A DNA stretch of 64,000 nt, taken from assembly GCF_900312745.1 (NCBI RefSeq), contig NZ_OMPD01000014.1, forward strand, positions 1,550,001 to 1,614,000, written 5' to 3'. Of the stretch, positions 1 to 8,976 are shown one piece after another (position 1 is the first letter of the stretch; every line of letters starts with the position of its first letter). The stretch comes from Aquimarina sp. AU58. Lineage in GTDB: Bacteria; Bacteroidota; Bacteroidia; Flavobacteriales; Flavobacteriaceae. The notes beneath the pieces are model-generated. The model saw only the letters and a list, made by a program, of their open reading frames with translations. It did not search any database and was not told where the DNA came from. Made by a program: the position numbers and the translations under genes.

Positions 1-1
1 A

Positions 2-1039
2 ATTGTAAGTAAATTAAAAGATAATACAAGTACCGAAGCTATTTTGGATGCTATGTTTGCTCATGTAGAAGGAGCAAATGATTTTTCTGATGCTAGTCTA
101 AATGCATCTGGTAAAAGTGTAAGAAGTAAAACGGCTGCATCAAGAGATTATTTTTCTGATAATGCAACAGACGCTGCAGCTATAAAGGATAAATTTGATA
201 GTTGGATAAAAAGCCAGGTAGATGATGTTTTTCCTAATTGGACAACAGATGCTTCGGCTGGTGTAGCAGGAGTTATACAAGAAGCAGGAGGAGGTTCTAA
301 AAGATATGTTAATACAAAAGGACTAGAATTAAACCAAGCATTTGCCAAGAGTTTGATAGGAGCTTTAATGACTGATCAGGCTTTAAATAACTATTTAGGA
401 ACTTTAGTTCTAGACGAAGCTTCTAATGTAGAAAATAATAATAATGGTGTAGTAGCAGAAGGTAAGCCTTATACTACAATGGAGCATAAATGGGATGAAG
501 CTTATGGTTATCTATATGGAGCTTCTCAGGATAAAGCAGATCCAAATAAAACTATAGGTAAAGATGATAGTTTTCTGAATAAGTATATTGGAAGAGTAGA
601 AGGAGATTCTGATTTTGCAGGTATTGCAAAAGAAATATTTGATGCATTTAAGTTAGGTAGAGCGGCTATTGTTGCAAAAAGATATGATGTACGTGATGAG
701 CAAGCAGCGATTATTAGAGAAAAAATATCACAAGTTATTGCGGTAAGAGCGATATATTATTTACAACAAGGAAAAAATGCGTTAGAAGCCTCTACTGTAG
801 ATTATGCTAGTGCATTTCACGACCTATCTGAAGGGTTTGGATTTGTATATAGTCTACAATTTACAAGAAAACCACAAGGTAATGTTCCTTATTTAACAAG
901 AACCGAGGTTCAAGGATTAATAGATCAGTTAATGGGAGGTACTAACGGACTTTGGGATGTGACTCCGGCAACTTTGCAATCAATTTCAGAAACTATTGCA
1001 GGTAAATTTAGTTTTACTGTAGCACAAGCTGGTAGCTAG
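2..1039 (+). CDS. DUF4856 domain lipoprotein, 3' part (gene starts before the window)
   Basis: The frame is open from base 2 without a stop, so the first in-frame ATG at 44 is internal and the gene begins upstream of the window. About 345 residues are visible. The residues around GGSKRYVNTKGLELNQAF and the later segment with EHKWDEAYGYLYGA are typical of DUF4856, a Bacteroidota family of exported proteins usually encoded next to imelysin. Function is unknown; association with imelysin and a TonB receptor points to surface iron or metal uptake (inference). A strong terminator follows, so the downstream imelysin gene may also be transcribed from its own promoter. Family call is confident, role is not. 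Confidence 0.8.
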   Translation: MVSKLKDNTSTEAILDAMFAHVEGANDFSDASLNASGKSVRSKTAASRDYFSDNATDAAAIKDKFDSWIKSQVDDVFPNWTTDASAGVAGVIQEAGGGSKRYVNTKGLELNQAFAKSLIGALMTDQALNNYLGTLVLDEASNVENNNNGVVAEGKPYTTMEHKWDEAYGYLYGASQDKADPNKTIGKDDSFLNKYIGRVEGDSDFAGIAKEIFDAFKLGRAAIVAKRYDVRDEQAAIIREKISQVIAVRAIYYLQQGKNALEASTVDYASAFHDLSEGFGFVYSLQFTRKPQGNVPYLTRTEVQGLIDQLMGGTNGLWDVTPATLQSISETIAGKFSFTVAQAGS

Positions 1040-1070
1040 AATAATAAACAATTCATAAAGTTTAAAAAAA

Positions 1071-1107
1071 GAGGTTGGAAATTATAACATTTCCAACCTC
1101 TTTTTTT
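1071..1107 (+). terminator. Rho-independent terminator after the DUF4856 gene
   Basis: A perfect 10-bp stem, GAGGTTGGAA at 1071-1080 and TTCCAACCTC at 1091-1100, has a 10-base loop and is followed by seven T. A-rich bases precede the stem, so it could also work on the other strand. Confidence 0.85.
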
Positions 1108-1114
1108 ACATTTG
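1107..1114 (+). promoter_or_regulatory. Candidate -7 box for the imelysin operon
   Basis: TACATTTG matches the Bacteroidota -7 consensus TAnnTTTG and lies directly after the terminator T-run, 32 bases before the imelysin start. No clear -33 TTTG at 19 bases is visible, so the call rests on the -7 match and position. Confidence 0.5.
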
Positions 1115-1145
1115 CAAAAATTTATTAAGAATAAATAAAAATAAG

Positions 1146-2267
1146 ATGAAGAAATCATTATTTTTAGTTTTGGTTGCGCTATTTTTTATAGCGGGCTGCT
1201 CATCGAGTGATGATTCGAATGATACAGGCGGTATTACAGATAATTTTGACCGAAAAGCATTATTAACTAATATAGCAGATAATATAGTTATACCTTCATA
1301 TCAAAGTTTTTCTACCGATATAATTGCTTTAAGAACGGCAACCTCTACTTTTGTAACTACAACCGATGCAGCAAATCTTGTTGCGCTAAGGAATGCCTGG
1401 ATAAAAGCATATACCTCATGGCAATCGGTTAGTATGTTTGAAATAGGAAAAGCAGAAGAACTTTCGCTAAGAAATTTTATGAATGTATATCCTGTTACTG
1501 TAGCAGAAATAGAAACTAATATTACTTCTGGGACTTATGATTTTACTTCGGTAACAAAACAGGACGAACAAGGATTTGGAGCGTTGGATTATCTTTTGAA
1601 TGGATTATCAACTACCGATACAGGAATTGTAGAGTTTTATACTACCAATGCTAATGCTGCTGGTTATAAAAAGTACTTGTCTGATTTGGTAGACCGTATG
1701 AATAATCTTACCGATGAGGTTTTAAATGCCTGGAAAGGAAGTTATAGAGGCACTTTTATAAGTAATAGTGGATCTTCGGCTACAAGCTCATTAGATAAAT
1801 TGACTAATGATTTTATTTTTCATTATGAAAAACATTTACGTGCAGCCAAAATAGGAATACCTGCAGGTGTATTCTCAGGTTCTCCATTGGATACTACTGT
1901 TGAAGCTTTTTATAAGGGAGATATATCTAAGGCACTTTTTAATGCTAATCTTAGTGCATTACAAGATTTCTTTAACGGAAAACATTTTGGCAGTACGACT
2001 ACAGGAGAAAGTTTAAAAACATATTTAGATTTCTTAAATACGATTAAAAATGGTGAAGATTTAAGTACGCTTATCAATAACCAATTTAATACGGCAAGAA
2101 CAAAAGCATCAAGTCTGGATGACGATTTATCATCTCAGGTTCGTACCAACAATACCTTAATGACACAAACCTATGATGAATTACAGAAAAATGTAGTTTT
2201 TCTTAAGGTAGATATGCTTTCTGCAATGTCTATACGTGTAGATTTTGTTGATGCCGATGGAGATTAA
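1146..2267 (+). CDS. Imelysin-family (IrpA-like, M75) lipoprotein
   Basis: 373 residues. The N-terminus has a signal peptide ending in a lipobox (FIAGC, Cys at residue 18) followed by an acidic SSSDDS tether, so the protein should be anchored in an envelope membrane. The body fits the imelysin/IrpA fold: helical repeats with FEIGKAEELSLRNFMNVYP, GFGALDYLL and a C-terminal helical half. Imelysin-like proteins are linked to iron regulation. The family motif GxHxxE is replaced here by GALDYL at the equivalent place, so the usual His and Glu are missing. It is 18 bases upstream of the HTTM gene, likely one operon with the TonB receptor. A surface iron-binding role is inferred from family and neighbours. 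Confidence 0.82.
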   Translation: MKKSLFLVLVALFFIAGCSSSDDSNDTGGITDNFDRKALLTNIADNIVIPSYQSFSTDIIALRTATSTFVTTTDAANLVALRNAWIKAYTSWQSVSMFEIGKAEELSLRNFMNVYPVTVAEIETNITSGTYDFTSVTKQDEQGFGALDYLLNGLSTTDTGIVEFYTTNANAAGYKKYLSDLVDRMNNLTDEVLNAWKGSYRGTFISNSGSSATSSLDKLTNDFIFHYEKHLRAAKIGIPAGVFSGSPLDTTVEAFYKGDISKALFNANLSALQDFFNGKHFGSTTTGESLKTYLDFLNTIKNGEDLSTLINNQFNTARTKASSLDDDLSSQVRTNNTLMTQTYDELQKNVVFLKVDMLSAMSIRVDFVDADGD

Positions 2268-2285
2268 ATTTGCATATATTGTTAG

Positions 2286-3647
2286 ATGACTTTTAAACGT
2301 AACGAATATCTGAAAAAAACAACGGAGGCTGCACCACTTGCAGTCTTTCGTATTTTTTTTGGAGTAATGATGCTAATTAGTATTATTCGTTTTTGGAGCT
2401 ACGGATGGATCGATAAACTATACATTCAGCCTAAGTTTTTTTTCTCATATTATGGTTTCGAATGGGTAAAACCTATAGGAATCTACACCTACATTATTTT
2501 TGCCATATGCGGAATTTCTACAATTTTTATAGCACTTGGTTTTAAATATAGGATTGCAATAGTTACTTTTTTTATCAGTTTTACTTACATAGAATTGATG
2601 GATAAGACAACATATCTTAATCATTACTATTTTATAAGTCTACTTAGTTTTGTAATGATTTTTTTACCTGCAAATCGGTATTATGCATTAGATGCAAAAC
2701 TGAAAAGAATTTCTTATCAATTAATTCCTAACTGGACAATTGATGTTATCAAATTACTTTTAGGGATTGTGTATTTTTATGCCGGTTTGGCAAAACTTAA
2801 TTCTGATTGGCTGGTAAAAGCAATGCCTCTTAAAATATGGTTACCTTCTAAATACGGTGTACCTCTTTTGGGAGATTTGATGCAAAAAGAATGGATGCAT
2901 TATCTATTTAGCTATTCGGGTGCGATTTATGATCTTACGATTCCACTATTATTATTATATAGAAAAACGAGACCTTTTGCTTTTATTCTGGTCGTTATCT
3001 TTCATATTTTAACCCGAGTTCTCTTTCCTATAGGAATGTTTCCTTATATCATGATTGTGAGCACATTAATATTTTTTGATGCTAATCTTCATCATAAAAT
3101 ATTAGATTTTATTTCGAAAGTGTTTAAAATAAACAAGGTACAGTTTGATACCAATACGGCACTACAGTTTTTTCCCAAGAAAAATAAAGTCCTTTTAACC
3201 TCTATAACTATATTCTTTGCTATTCAATTGCTGTTACCGTTTAGATATATATTATACCCGGGAGAGTTATTCTGGACAGAAGAAGGGTTTCGGTTTTCGT
3301 GGAGGGTAATGTTGATGGAAAAAGCGGGCTATGCTAATTTTAAAATTGTTGATAGTGTAACCAAAAAGCGATTTTATGTGGATAACGACGATTTTCTTAC
3401 GGCTTTTCAACAAAAACAAATGGCATCGCAACCTGATTTTATATTACAATATGCTCATTATCTAAAAAAACATTTTGAAAGTCAAGGGCATCAAAACATA
3501 CAAGTATTTGTCGAGAGCTATGTAGCACTTAATGGTAGATTAAGTACACAATATATAGATCCAACAGTAGATTTGGGAAAACAAAAAGAATCATTTAAAC
3601 ATAAAAATTGGATTATTCCATTTAAGGATGAAATTAAGGGATTATAG
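2286..3647 (+). CDS. HTTM domain integral membrane protein (vitamin K-dependent carboxylase-like)
   Basis: 453 residues with multiple transmembrane helices, for example at about residues 18-38, 60-85, 90-112, 150-168, 205-222 and 225-262. The segment YFYAGLAKLN followed by WL and PLKIW is characteristic of the HTTM family, which shares its membrane domain with gamma-glutamyl carboxylase. No carboxylase activity is proved for the short bacterial members. The C-terminal 150 residues lie outside the membrane region and resemble the extension seen in Flavobacteria. The stop codon overlaps the TonB receptor start by 20 bases, indicating translational coupling with an uptake system. Confidence 0.82.
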   Translation: MTFKRNEYLKKTTEAAPLAVFRIFFGVMMLISIIRFWSYGWIDKLYIQPKFFFSYYGFEWVKPIGIYTYIIFAICGISTIFIALGFKYRIAIVTFFISFTYIELMDKTTYLNHYYFISLLSFVMIFLPANRYYALDAKLKRISYQLIPNWTIDVIKLLLGIVYFYAGLAKLNSDWLVKAMPLKIWLPSKYGVPLLGDLMQKEWMHYLFSYSGAIYDLTIPLLLLYRKTRPFAFILVVIFHILTRVLFPIGMFPYIMIVSTLIFFDANLHHKILDFISKVFKINKVQFDTNTALQFFPKKNKVLLTSITIFFAIQLLLPFRYILYPGELFWTEEGFRFSWRVMLMEKAGYANFKIVDSVTKKRFYVDNDDFLTAFQQKQMASQPDFILQYAHYLKKHFESQGHQNIQVFVESYVALNGRLSTQYIDPTVDLGKQKESFKHKNWIIPFKDEIKGL

Positions 3648-6102
3648 TATATTTTTTGGAACATTATTAACAATAAGCTCAGTTTTTGGGCAATATCAAT
3701 TTAAGGGAACAGTAACAAATCTGGATAATCAACCCATTGCAAATGCCGAAGTATATAACAGAACTAACGGTAAGCAGACCATTACAAATACCGATGGTCA
3801 ATTTAAATTTGCAGACTTACCACAGGGAGAGTATCTGATTACCATTTTTAGTTTTGATTTTGAAATTTTGGAACAGCACATAAAGATTGAAGGAGATGCA
3901 TCAAAAGATTTTGTGTTGAAACCTCTTGGAGAAGAACTTTCTGAAGTTTTGATCACACAACGAAAAGAAAAGATTTTTGGACTTAAACAACTTAGACCTG
4001 TAGAAGGAACTGCAATTTTTGCAGGTAAAAAAAGCGAAGTGATTTTAGTAGATCAAACCGTTGGTAATTTAGCTTCAAATAATTCTAGGCAGATTTATGC
4101 TCAGGTCGTTGGATTAAATATATACGAAAACAGTGATGCAGGCCTTCAGCTTAATATTGGAGGTAGGGGATTAGATCCAAACCGATCTGCTAATTTTAAC
4201 ATTAAACAGAATGGCTACGATATAAGTGCCGATGTTTTAGGATACCCCGAGAGTTATTATACTCCTCCTGCAGAAGCTTTGAGTGAAATACAAGTTGTTC
4301 GCGGGGCTGCATCATTACAATATGGAACTCAGTTTGGAGGACTCATCAATTTTAAAATGAAGCAACCCAATCCCAATAAAAAAATAGAACTTATATCCAG
4401 GCAATCATTAGGATCATTTAATTTATTTACGAGTTTTAATAGCATTAGTGGTACTTTAGGTAAGTTTAGTTATTACACTTATTTTAATTATAAAAAAGGT
4501 GATGGTTATAGACCAAATTCAGAATTTGATTCTAAAAACTTTTACGCAAATATTGGGTATGCTTTTACCGATAAAACAAAACTAACTTTTGAAGCCACAT
4601 ATCTTGATTATCTGGCACAACAACCGGGAGGGCTAACCGATACTCAATTCGATGAAAACCCAGAATTTAGCAATAGAACCAGGAATTGGTTTGATGTAAA
4701 CTGGAAATTATTCTCTCTAAAATTAGAACATAAATTCTCTGATAAGACTGACTTTAGTTTAAATCTTTTTGGTCTTGATGCTTCTCGAAAAGCAGTAGGT
4801 TTTAGAGGAAATCCTTTTATACTAAACTCAAACCCTATTACGGATGTAGATGAAACAGATGCTAATGGTAATTTTGCTTTTCCACGTGATTTGATTGTAG
4901 GTAACTTTAGAAATTGGGGTGCAGAGGCTAGATTATTAAGTAGATACAATTTGTTTGGTAAGGAATCAGTTTTTTTAATAGGTTCAAAATATTATCAGGC
5001 TAATAATGACTCTAGACAAGGCCCGGGAAGTATAGGAACTAATGCAAATTTTGACTTTGCTTCACAAGCATTTCCAGATTACCCAAACCAATCTGATTTT
5101 GATTTTCCTAACCTGAATGTAGCACTATTTGGAGAGCATATTTTTAATATTTCTGATCGCTTTTCAGTAACTCCTGGTTTTAGATTTGAATATATTAAAA
5201 CCGAAAGTGAAGGAAGTTATAACCAGGTTAATTTTGATTTGGCAGGAAATCCTATATCTAATACGACTTTAGTAGATAACAGAACTTTGGATCGCTCATT
5301 TTTACTTTTTGGTATTGGAGCCAGTTATAAGCCAAATACTCATTTAGAAGCATATGCCAATTTATCTCAGAATTATAGATCGGTTACTTTTAGTGATATT
5401 CGAGTAGTAAGCCCAACTTTTATAATTGATCCCGATATTTCTGATGAAGAAGGTTTTACTGCCGATTTTGGCGTTAGAGGAAAAATAGGAGGAAATAAAC
5501 TGTCTTATGATATTGGAGGTTTTGGATTGCTATACGATGATCGAATTGGGATCGTATTAGACGACAGAGCCAATAGAGTTAGAAAGAATATAGGGAAAGC
5601 ATTTATTTATGGGGTAGAGACTTTTATGGATTGGAATATTCTTAATACATTTTATGAAGGAAACTCAGATTTTAGATTTAATTGGTTTGTTAATGCATCT
5701 TTTACAGAATCAGAATATATAGAGTCTGAAGAAGCAGGGGTGAAAGGTAAAAAAGTTGAATTTATACCAGCAGTGAATTTAAAGACGGGATTAAAATTTG
5801 GTTACAAAAACTTTCTGGCTAACACACAATTCACCTATTTGTCAGAACAGTTTACAGATGTAACCAATGCTACTAATGCACCTTCTGGAGATAGTCGTAA
5901 TGGTATTATTGGAGAAATCCCATCATACCATATCCTTGATTTTTCAGTTTCTTATAGATATAAGAAATTTAAACTGGAAACAGGAGTAAATAATGTTTTA
6001 GATACCGATTATTTTACCAGAAGAGCTACTGGTTATCCTGGCCCAGGGATTATACCCTCCGAGCCTTTAACCTGGTATACAACTTTACAGTTTAAATGGT
6101 AA
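3628..6102 (+). CDS. TonB-dependent receptor, FecA-like, with carboxypeptidase-regulatory N-domain
   Basis: 824 residues. A signal peptide ends at about residue 21 (SSVFGQ). Residues 24-95 form a CarboxypepD_reg-like beta domain (FKGTVTNLDNQPIANAEV). The plug follows, with the segments VVGLNIYENSDAG, GGRGLDPNRSANF and EIQVVRGAASLQYGTQFGG. The remainder is a beta-barrel rich in alternating aromatic strands and ends in FKW, as expected of an outer-membrane porin. It imports a ligand with TonB-ExbBD energy; FecA-type receptors take ferric chelates. Its place after DUF4856, imelysin and HTTM fits an iron-uptake operon. The exact ligand cannot be read from the sequence. Confidence 0.9.
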   Translation: MKLRDYSIFFGTLLTISSVFGQYQFKGTVTNLDNQPIANAEVYNRTNGKQTITNTDGQFKFADLPQGEYLITIFSFDFEILEQHIKIEGDASKDFVLKPLGEELSEVLITQRKEKIFGLKQLRPVEGTAIFAGKKSEVILVDQTVGNLASNNSRQIYAQVVGLNIYENSDAGLQLNIGGRGLDPNRSANFNIKQNGYDISADVLGYPESYYTPPAEALSEIQVVRGAASLQYGTQFGGLINFKMKQPNPNKKIELISRQSLGSFNLFTSFNSISGTLGKFSYYTYFNYKKGDGYRPNSEFDSKNFYANIGYAFTDKTKLTFEATYLDYLAQQPGGLTDTQFDENPEFSNRTRNWFDVNWKLFSLKLEHKFSDKTDFSLNLFGLDASRKAVGFRGNPFILNSNPITDVDETDANGNFAFPRDLIVGNFRNWGAEARLLSRYNLFGKESVFLIGSKYYQANNDSRQGPGSIGTNANFDFASQAFPDYPNQSDFDFPNLNVALFGEHIFNISDRFSVTPGFRFEYIKTESEGSYNQVNFDLAGNPISNTTLVDNRTLDRSFLLFGIGASYKPNTHLEAYANLSQNYRSVTFSDIRVVSPTFIIDPDISDEEGFTADFGVRGKIGGNKLSYDIGGFGLLYDDRIGIVLDDRANRVRKNIGKAFIYGVETFMDWNILNTFYEGNSDFRFNWFVNASFTESEYIESEEAGVKGKKVEFIPAVNLKTGLKFGYKNFLANTQFTYLSEQFTDVTNATNAPSGDSRNGIIGEIPSYHILDFSVSYRYKKFKLETGVNNVLDTDYFTRRATGYPGPGIIPSEPLTWYTTLQFKW

Positions 6103-6150
6103 GCACTAGAATAGTTTTTGGTGTTAGTAATGTATTAAAATGAAATTGTA

Positions 6151-6663
6151 ATGAATGAATTGTATGAGTATGACAGTGTGGTTGCGAAACATCATGAAGA
6201 GACATCTAGTAGGGTATTACCATTAGTTTCATGGGAGTTTTATGGAGAACACCTTTCAGTATTAGAAAGCTTTAAAGAAGATCTTAATACGTTAAAGAAA
6301 ATTACCAAAAACTGGAATTTTACGAGAGACTATTACCAAGAATTTATTCAAGAACAATCTGTTATTGTTATCACGAATCCCAATCTTAAAATTGTATACG
6401 CTTCACAAAATATTGAAAAACTAAGTGGATATTTACCTAATGAAATTATAGGCAATTCGCCAAAAATATTTCAGGGTGAAGATACATGTACCAAGACATC
6501 TGCAAAAATAAGAACTGCTATAGATAGTGAGACTCCTTTTGAAGTATCGATTGTAAACTATAAAAAAGATAAAACCCCATATTTATGTCAAATTAAAGGA
6601 TTTCCGGTTTGGGATAAACATGGTAAATTGGTTAATTATATTGCTTTTGAGAAAGTAGCATAG
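6151..6663 (+). CDS. Single PAS domain protein
   Basis: 170 residues. The first 70 residues are helical; a PAS domain follows from about residue 70 to the end, with IVITNPNLKIVYASQNIEKLSGY, the turn IIGNSPKIFQGEDT and a final YIAFEKVA strand. The position where LOV photoreceptors carry the flavin-binding Cys (NCRFLQ) reads NSPKIFQ, so it is not a canonical LOV domain. There is no output domain, so it probably acts through protein interaction. It begins 48 bases after the TonB receptor and may be read with it. Confidence 0.8.
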   Translation: MNELYEYDSVVAKHHEETSSRVLPLVSWEFYGEHLSVLESFKEDLNTLKKITKNWNFTRDYYQEFIQEQSVIVITNPNLKIVYASQNIEKLSGYLPNEIIGNSPKIFQGEDTCTKTSAKIRTAIDSETPFEVSIVNYKKDKTPYLCQIKGFPVWDKHGKLVNYIAFEKVA

Positions 6664-7379
6664 TCATATTTTTATGAAACTAAATCTTGACCTAAGTTCT
6701 AATAACTTCATTAAATGCTATTTTTAGAGAAATCTATGTTTCAAAATTAGAATAGATAATCTATTTTACCTTTCATTTTTTATTCAACATCTCATTCGTC
6801 CCTTTTTTGGGTGTATTCATCACAAAAGCTATATTAAAATTTTGAATATATTTTTTATTCTTAAAGATTTGCCTTTAGGTATGTTACTAAGGAATGTTTG
6901 TTTAAAACAAAGAAAGGATGAAGATTCAAAGCATTTTAATTCATTTGTATATTAAGTTGTTCATTAATTATTGTTTAAAAATGAAGTGATACTAATCTTA
7001 ATTTTATTAAAAATGGGTAATTATGATTATTTCAATTATAGAGGCATGAAACGTCAATTTAAAGAAGATAAAATTAATTGACTAAAAATGACAAATTACC
7101 ATACTATTAATTATCGTATTGTTTTCGTTAGATTAGTCAACTTTCAGGTATAATACTAAAAAAACACTTAATTCAAACAGTAATAGTTGTTTTTTTAGGC
7201 CAATCCATTTAGAAATAGACTTTATGTTTGGGTACTTTTGAACAGTATAGTAAACCAATTATAGATTTTAAGAATTGCATTTGTATTATTATATACATGT
7301 CTTTATAAACTTCTATAGGCATTTTTTAATAGAAACTTTACTAGTAAAATTTTTCTCACAATTGATATTAAAAACTTTT
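6664..7379. other. 716-bp AT-rich intergenic region without a recognisable gene
   Basis: No long reading frame. Two tiny frames on the plus strand (6914-6985 region and 7013-7081, 22 codons beginning MGNYDYFNYRG) have plausible starts but no supporting evidence. An 8-bp inverted repeat TTGACTAA/TTAGTCAA (7078-7085 and 7133-7140) is separated by 47 bases. The right end holds the candidate promoter of the channel gene. Confidence 0.4.
7223..7230 (+). promoter_or_regulatory. Candidate -7 box upstream of the ion channel gene
   Basis: TATGTTTG matches TAnnTTTG. It would give a leader of about 140 bases to the ATG at 7380. No TTTG is found at the usual 19-base spacing, so this is only a possibility. 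Confidence 0.3.
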
Positions 7380-8255
7380 ATGGTAAATCTATGTAAATCA
7401 ATAAGTAAAAGTAAATGGTTTCAAAACCTGGTCACAATTGCAATTTTAGTTGCAGGTGTTCTGGTTGGGATTGCTACGTATCCCAAATTTTCTTCAAAGC
7501 ATGAACAAGTGCTAGAATTGTTAAATCAAATAATTTTAGGAGTTTTTATTATAGAAATCGTTGTAAAAGTTATTGCAGAAGGAAGAAAACCCTGGCTTTA
7601 TTTTACAGATGGATGGAATGTTTTTGACTTTATTATTGTAGCAGCTGCATTTCTTCCTTTTGGAGGAAGTTCTATAGCCATATTACGTTTACTACGCTTA
7701 TTAAGAGTTTTAAAACTTATAAAAGCATTACCAAAACTTCAAATGTTGGTAGGAGCACTATTAAAAAGTATCCCTTCTATGGGATATGTTTCTATTCTAT
7801 TATTGTTGCTCTTTTATATCTATGCTGTAGCCGGTGTGTTCTTCTTTTCAGAAAATGACCCAATACATTTTCAGGATTTACAAAGATCAATGTTATCCCT
7901 ATTTAGGATAGTAACCTTAGAAGATTGGACAGATATTATGTACATAAATATGTTTGGATGCGAGAATTATGGGTATGATGGTAATATGAACCTTTGTATA
8001 AACTCAAAAAGCGCTTTAGTACTCTCGGTTACTTACTTCGTTTCATTTGTCCTTATCGGGACTATGATTTTCTTAAACTTGTTTATAGGGGTTATTATGA
8101 ATGGTATGGACGAAGCAAAAAACGATATGCTACTCGAAAATCAAATACAATCTGGAGAAAAAGATACAAGTATCGAAGATGTAGAAAGCAAAATATATGA
8201 ACTACAAGAACTGTTGGTGCTCTATAAAATTCAACAAAAAGATGATGAGATATAA
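7380..8255 (+). CDS. Voltage-gated cation channel, BacNav/CavAb-like
   Basis: 291 residues from the chosen ATG; a longer frame back to 7275 adds an unlikely 35-residue extension, whereas this start gives a short cytoplasmic N-terminus before S1. Six helices S1-S6 are visible. S4 (residues 100-118) carries R103, R106, R109, K112 and K115 at every third position, the voltage-sensor pattern. The pore filter at residues 179-185 reads TLEDWTD; NaChBac and NavAb have TLESW, while the calcium-selective mutant CavAb has TLDDWSD. An extracellular loop with Cys194 and Cys206 follows the filter, then S6 and a C-terminal heptad coiled coil (about 266-286) of the kind that holds the tetramer. Acts in the inner membrane. 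Confidence 0.9.
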   Translation: MVNLCKSISKSKWFQNLVTIAILVAGVLVGIATYPKFSSKHEQVLELLNQIILGVFIIEIVVKVIAEGRKPWLYFTDGWNVFDFIIVAAAFLPFGGSSIAILRLLRLLRVLKLIKALPKLQMLVGALLKSIPSMGYVSILLLLLFYIYAVAGVFFFSENDPIHFQDLQRSMLSLFRIVTLEDWTDIMYINMFGCENYGYDGNMNLCINSKSALVLSVTYFVSFVLIGTMIFLNLFIGVIMNGMDEAKNDMLLENQIQSGEKDTSIEDVESKIYELQELLVLYKIQQKDDEI

Positions 8256-8294
8256 AAATAAATGGTATTCAATAATTAATTTAAACTAATAAAT

Positions 8295-8765
8295 ATGGGG
8301 TTTCTTAATAAAGTGAAAAGTAAGTTAGGTATTGGCGGGGTAAAGGTTGAGTTACAAGTACCTGGACAAGTTTCTAAAGAAAGCGAACAAGTAGAAGGTA
8401 AGGTTGTGTTAACCACCAAAAGCGAACAAGAAATTGTCGAAGTTGAAATAAAATTAGTAGAAGAGTTTACAACAGGACGAGGAGATGACAAGAGCAAGGA
8501 ATCTTTTGATTTGGGTATGGTTAAGTTTTCTGACACTTATTCTATTAAACCAGGAGAAGTAAAAGAAATCCCTTTTGTTTTACCATTTAAGTTGTTAAAA
8601 TCTAATGCAGATTCATTAGCTGAAAAAGGAGGAGCTCTTGGCGCACTTGGAAAGGTGAGTAAATTTACCTCTAACGAAAAGTCAAAATATATGGTAGAGG
8701 CAAATGTAGATGTAAAAGCAGCTATTCTTGACCCTTCTGATGAGAAGGATATTAAACTAATGTAG
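8295..8765 (+). CDS. Spo0M-like arrestin-fold protein
   Basis: 156 residues with the N-terminal pattern of the sporulation-control protein Spo0M family: KVKSKLGIGGVKVELQVPG, then VEGKVVLTT and a second beta domain ending KYMVEANVDVKAA. The fold is arrestin-like beta sandwiches and the protein is cytoplasmic. It is shorter than the Bacillus protein (about 258 residues) because the C-terminal extension is absent, as is usual in non-sporulating bacteria. No sporulation role is implied; function in Bacteroidota is unknown. It starts 39 bases after the channel gene and may be cotranscribed with it. Confidence 0.8.
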   Translation: MGFLNKVKSKLGIGGVKVELQVPGQVSKESEQVEGKVVLTTKSEQEIVEVEIKLVEEFTTGRGDDKSKESFDLGMVKFSDTYSIKPGEVKEIPFVLPFKLLKSNADSLAEKGGALGALGKVSKFTSNEKSKYMVEANVDVKAAILDPSDEKDIKLM

Positions 8766-8945
8766 TTCTTATTTTGATAAAAGAGATAAAGCTCAATACT
8801 TATTTTATTTTGTAAGTATATGTGATTAAAAAGTTAATCCTATTTTGCCTATATAGTAGAATTCACTTTTTTGAAGACAAATTATCGAAACCAGCAAGGG
8901 AGGGTGATGTAATTGTTTCTTGTTCTGATAGAATTATGTATTTTA

Positions 8946-8962
8946 GTTCGATATTATCGAAC
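8946..8962. promoter_or_regulatory. Perfect inverted repeat upstream of ferritin, candidate operator
   Basis: GTTCGAT (8946-8952), spacer ATT, ATCGAAC (8956-8962): a perfect 7-bp dyad ending 14 bases before the ferritin ATG. A second half-site ATTATCGAA occurs at 8881-8889. Position and symmetry suggest a repressor site; the cognate regulator is not visible here. Confidence 0.5.
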
Positions 8963-8976
8963 AACACTAAATAAAC

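Noticed and set aside
6151..6663. LOV photoreceptor
   Set aside because: The flavin-binding Cys position is not Cys (NSPKIFQ in place of NCRFLQ).
7013..7081. 22-codon plus-strand frame
   Set aside because: Plausible start but too short to distinguish from chance in AT-rich DNA.
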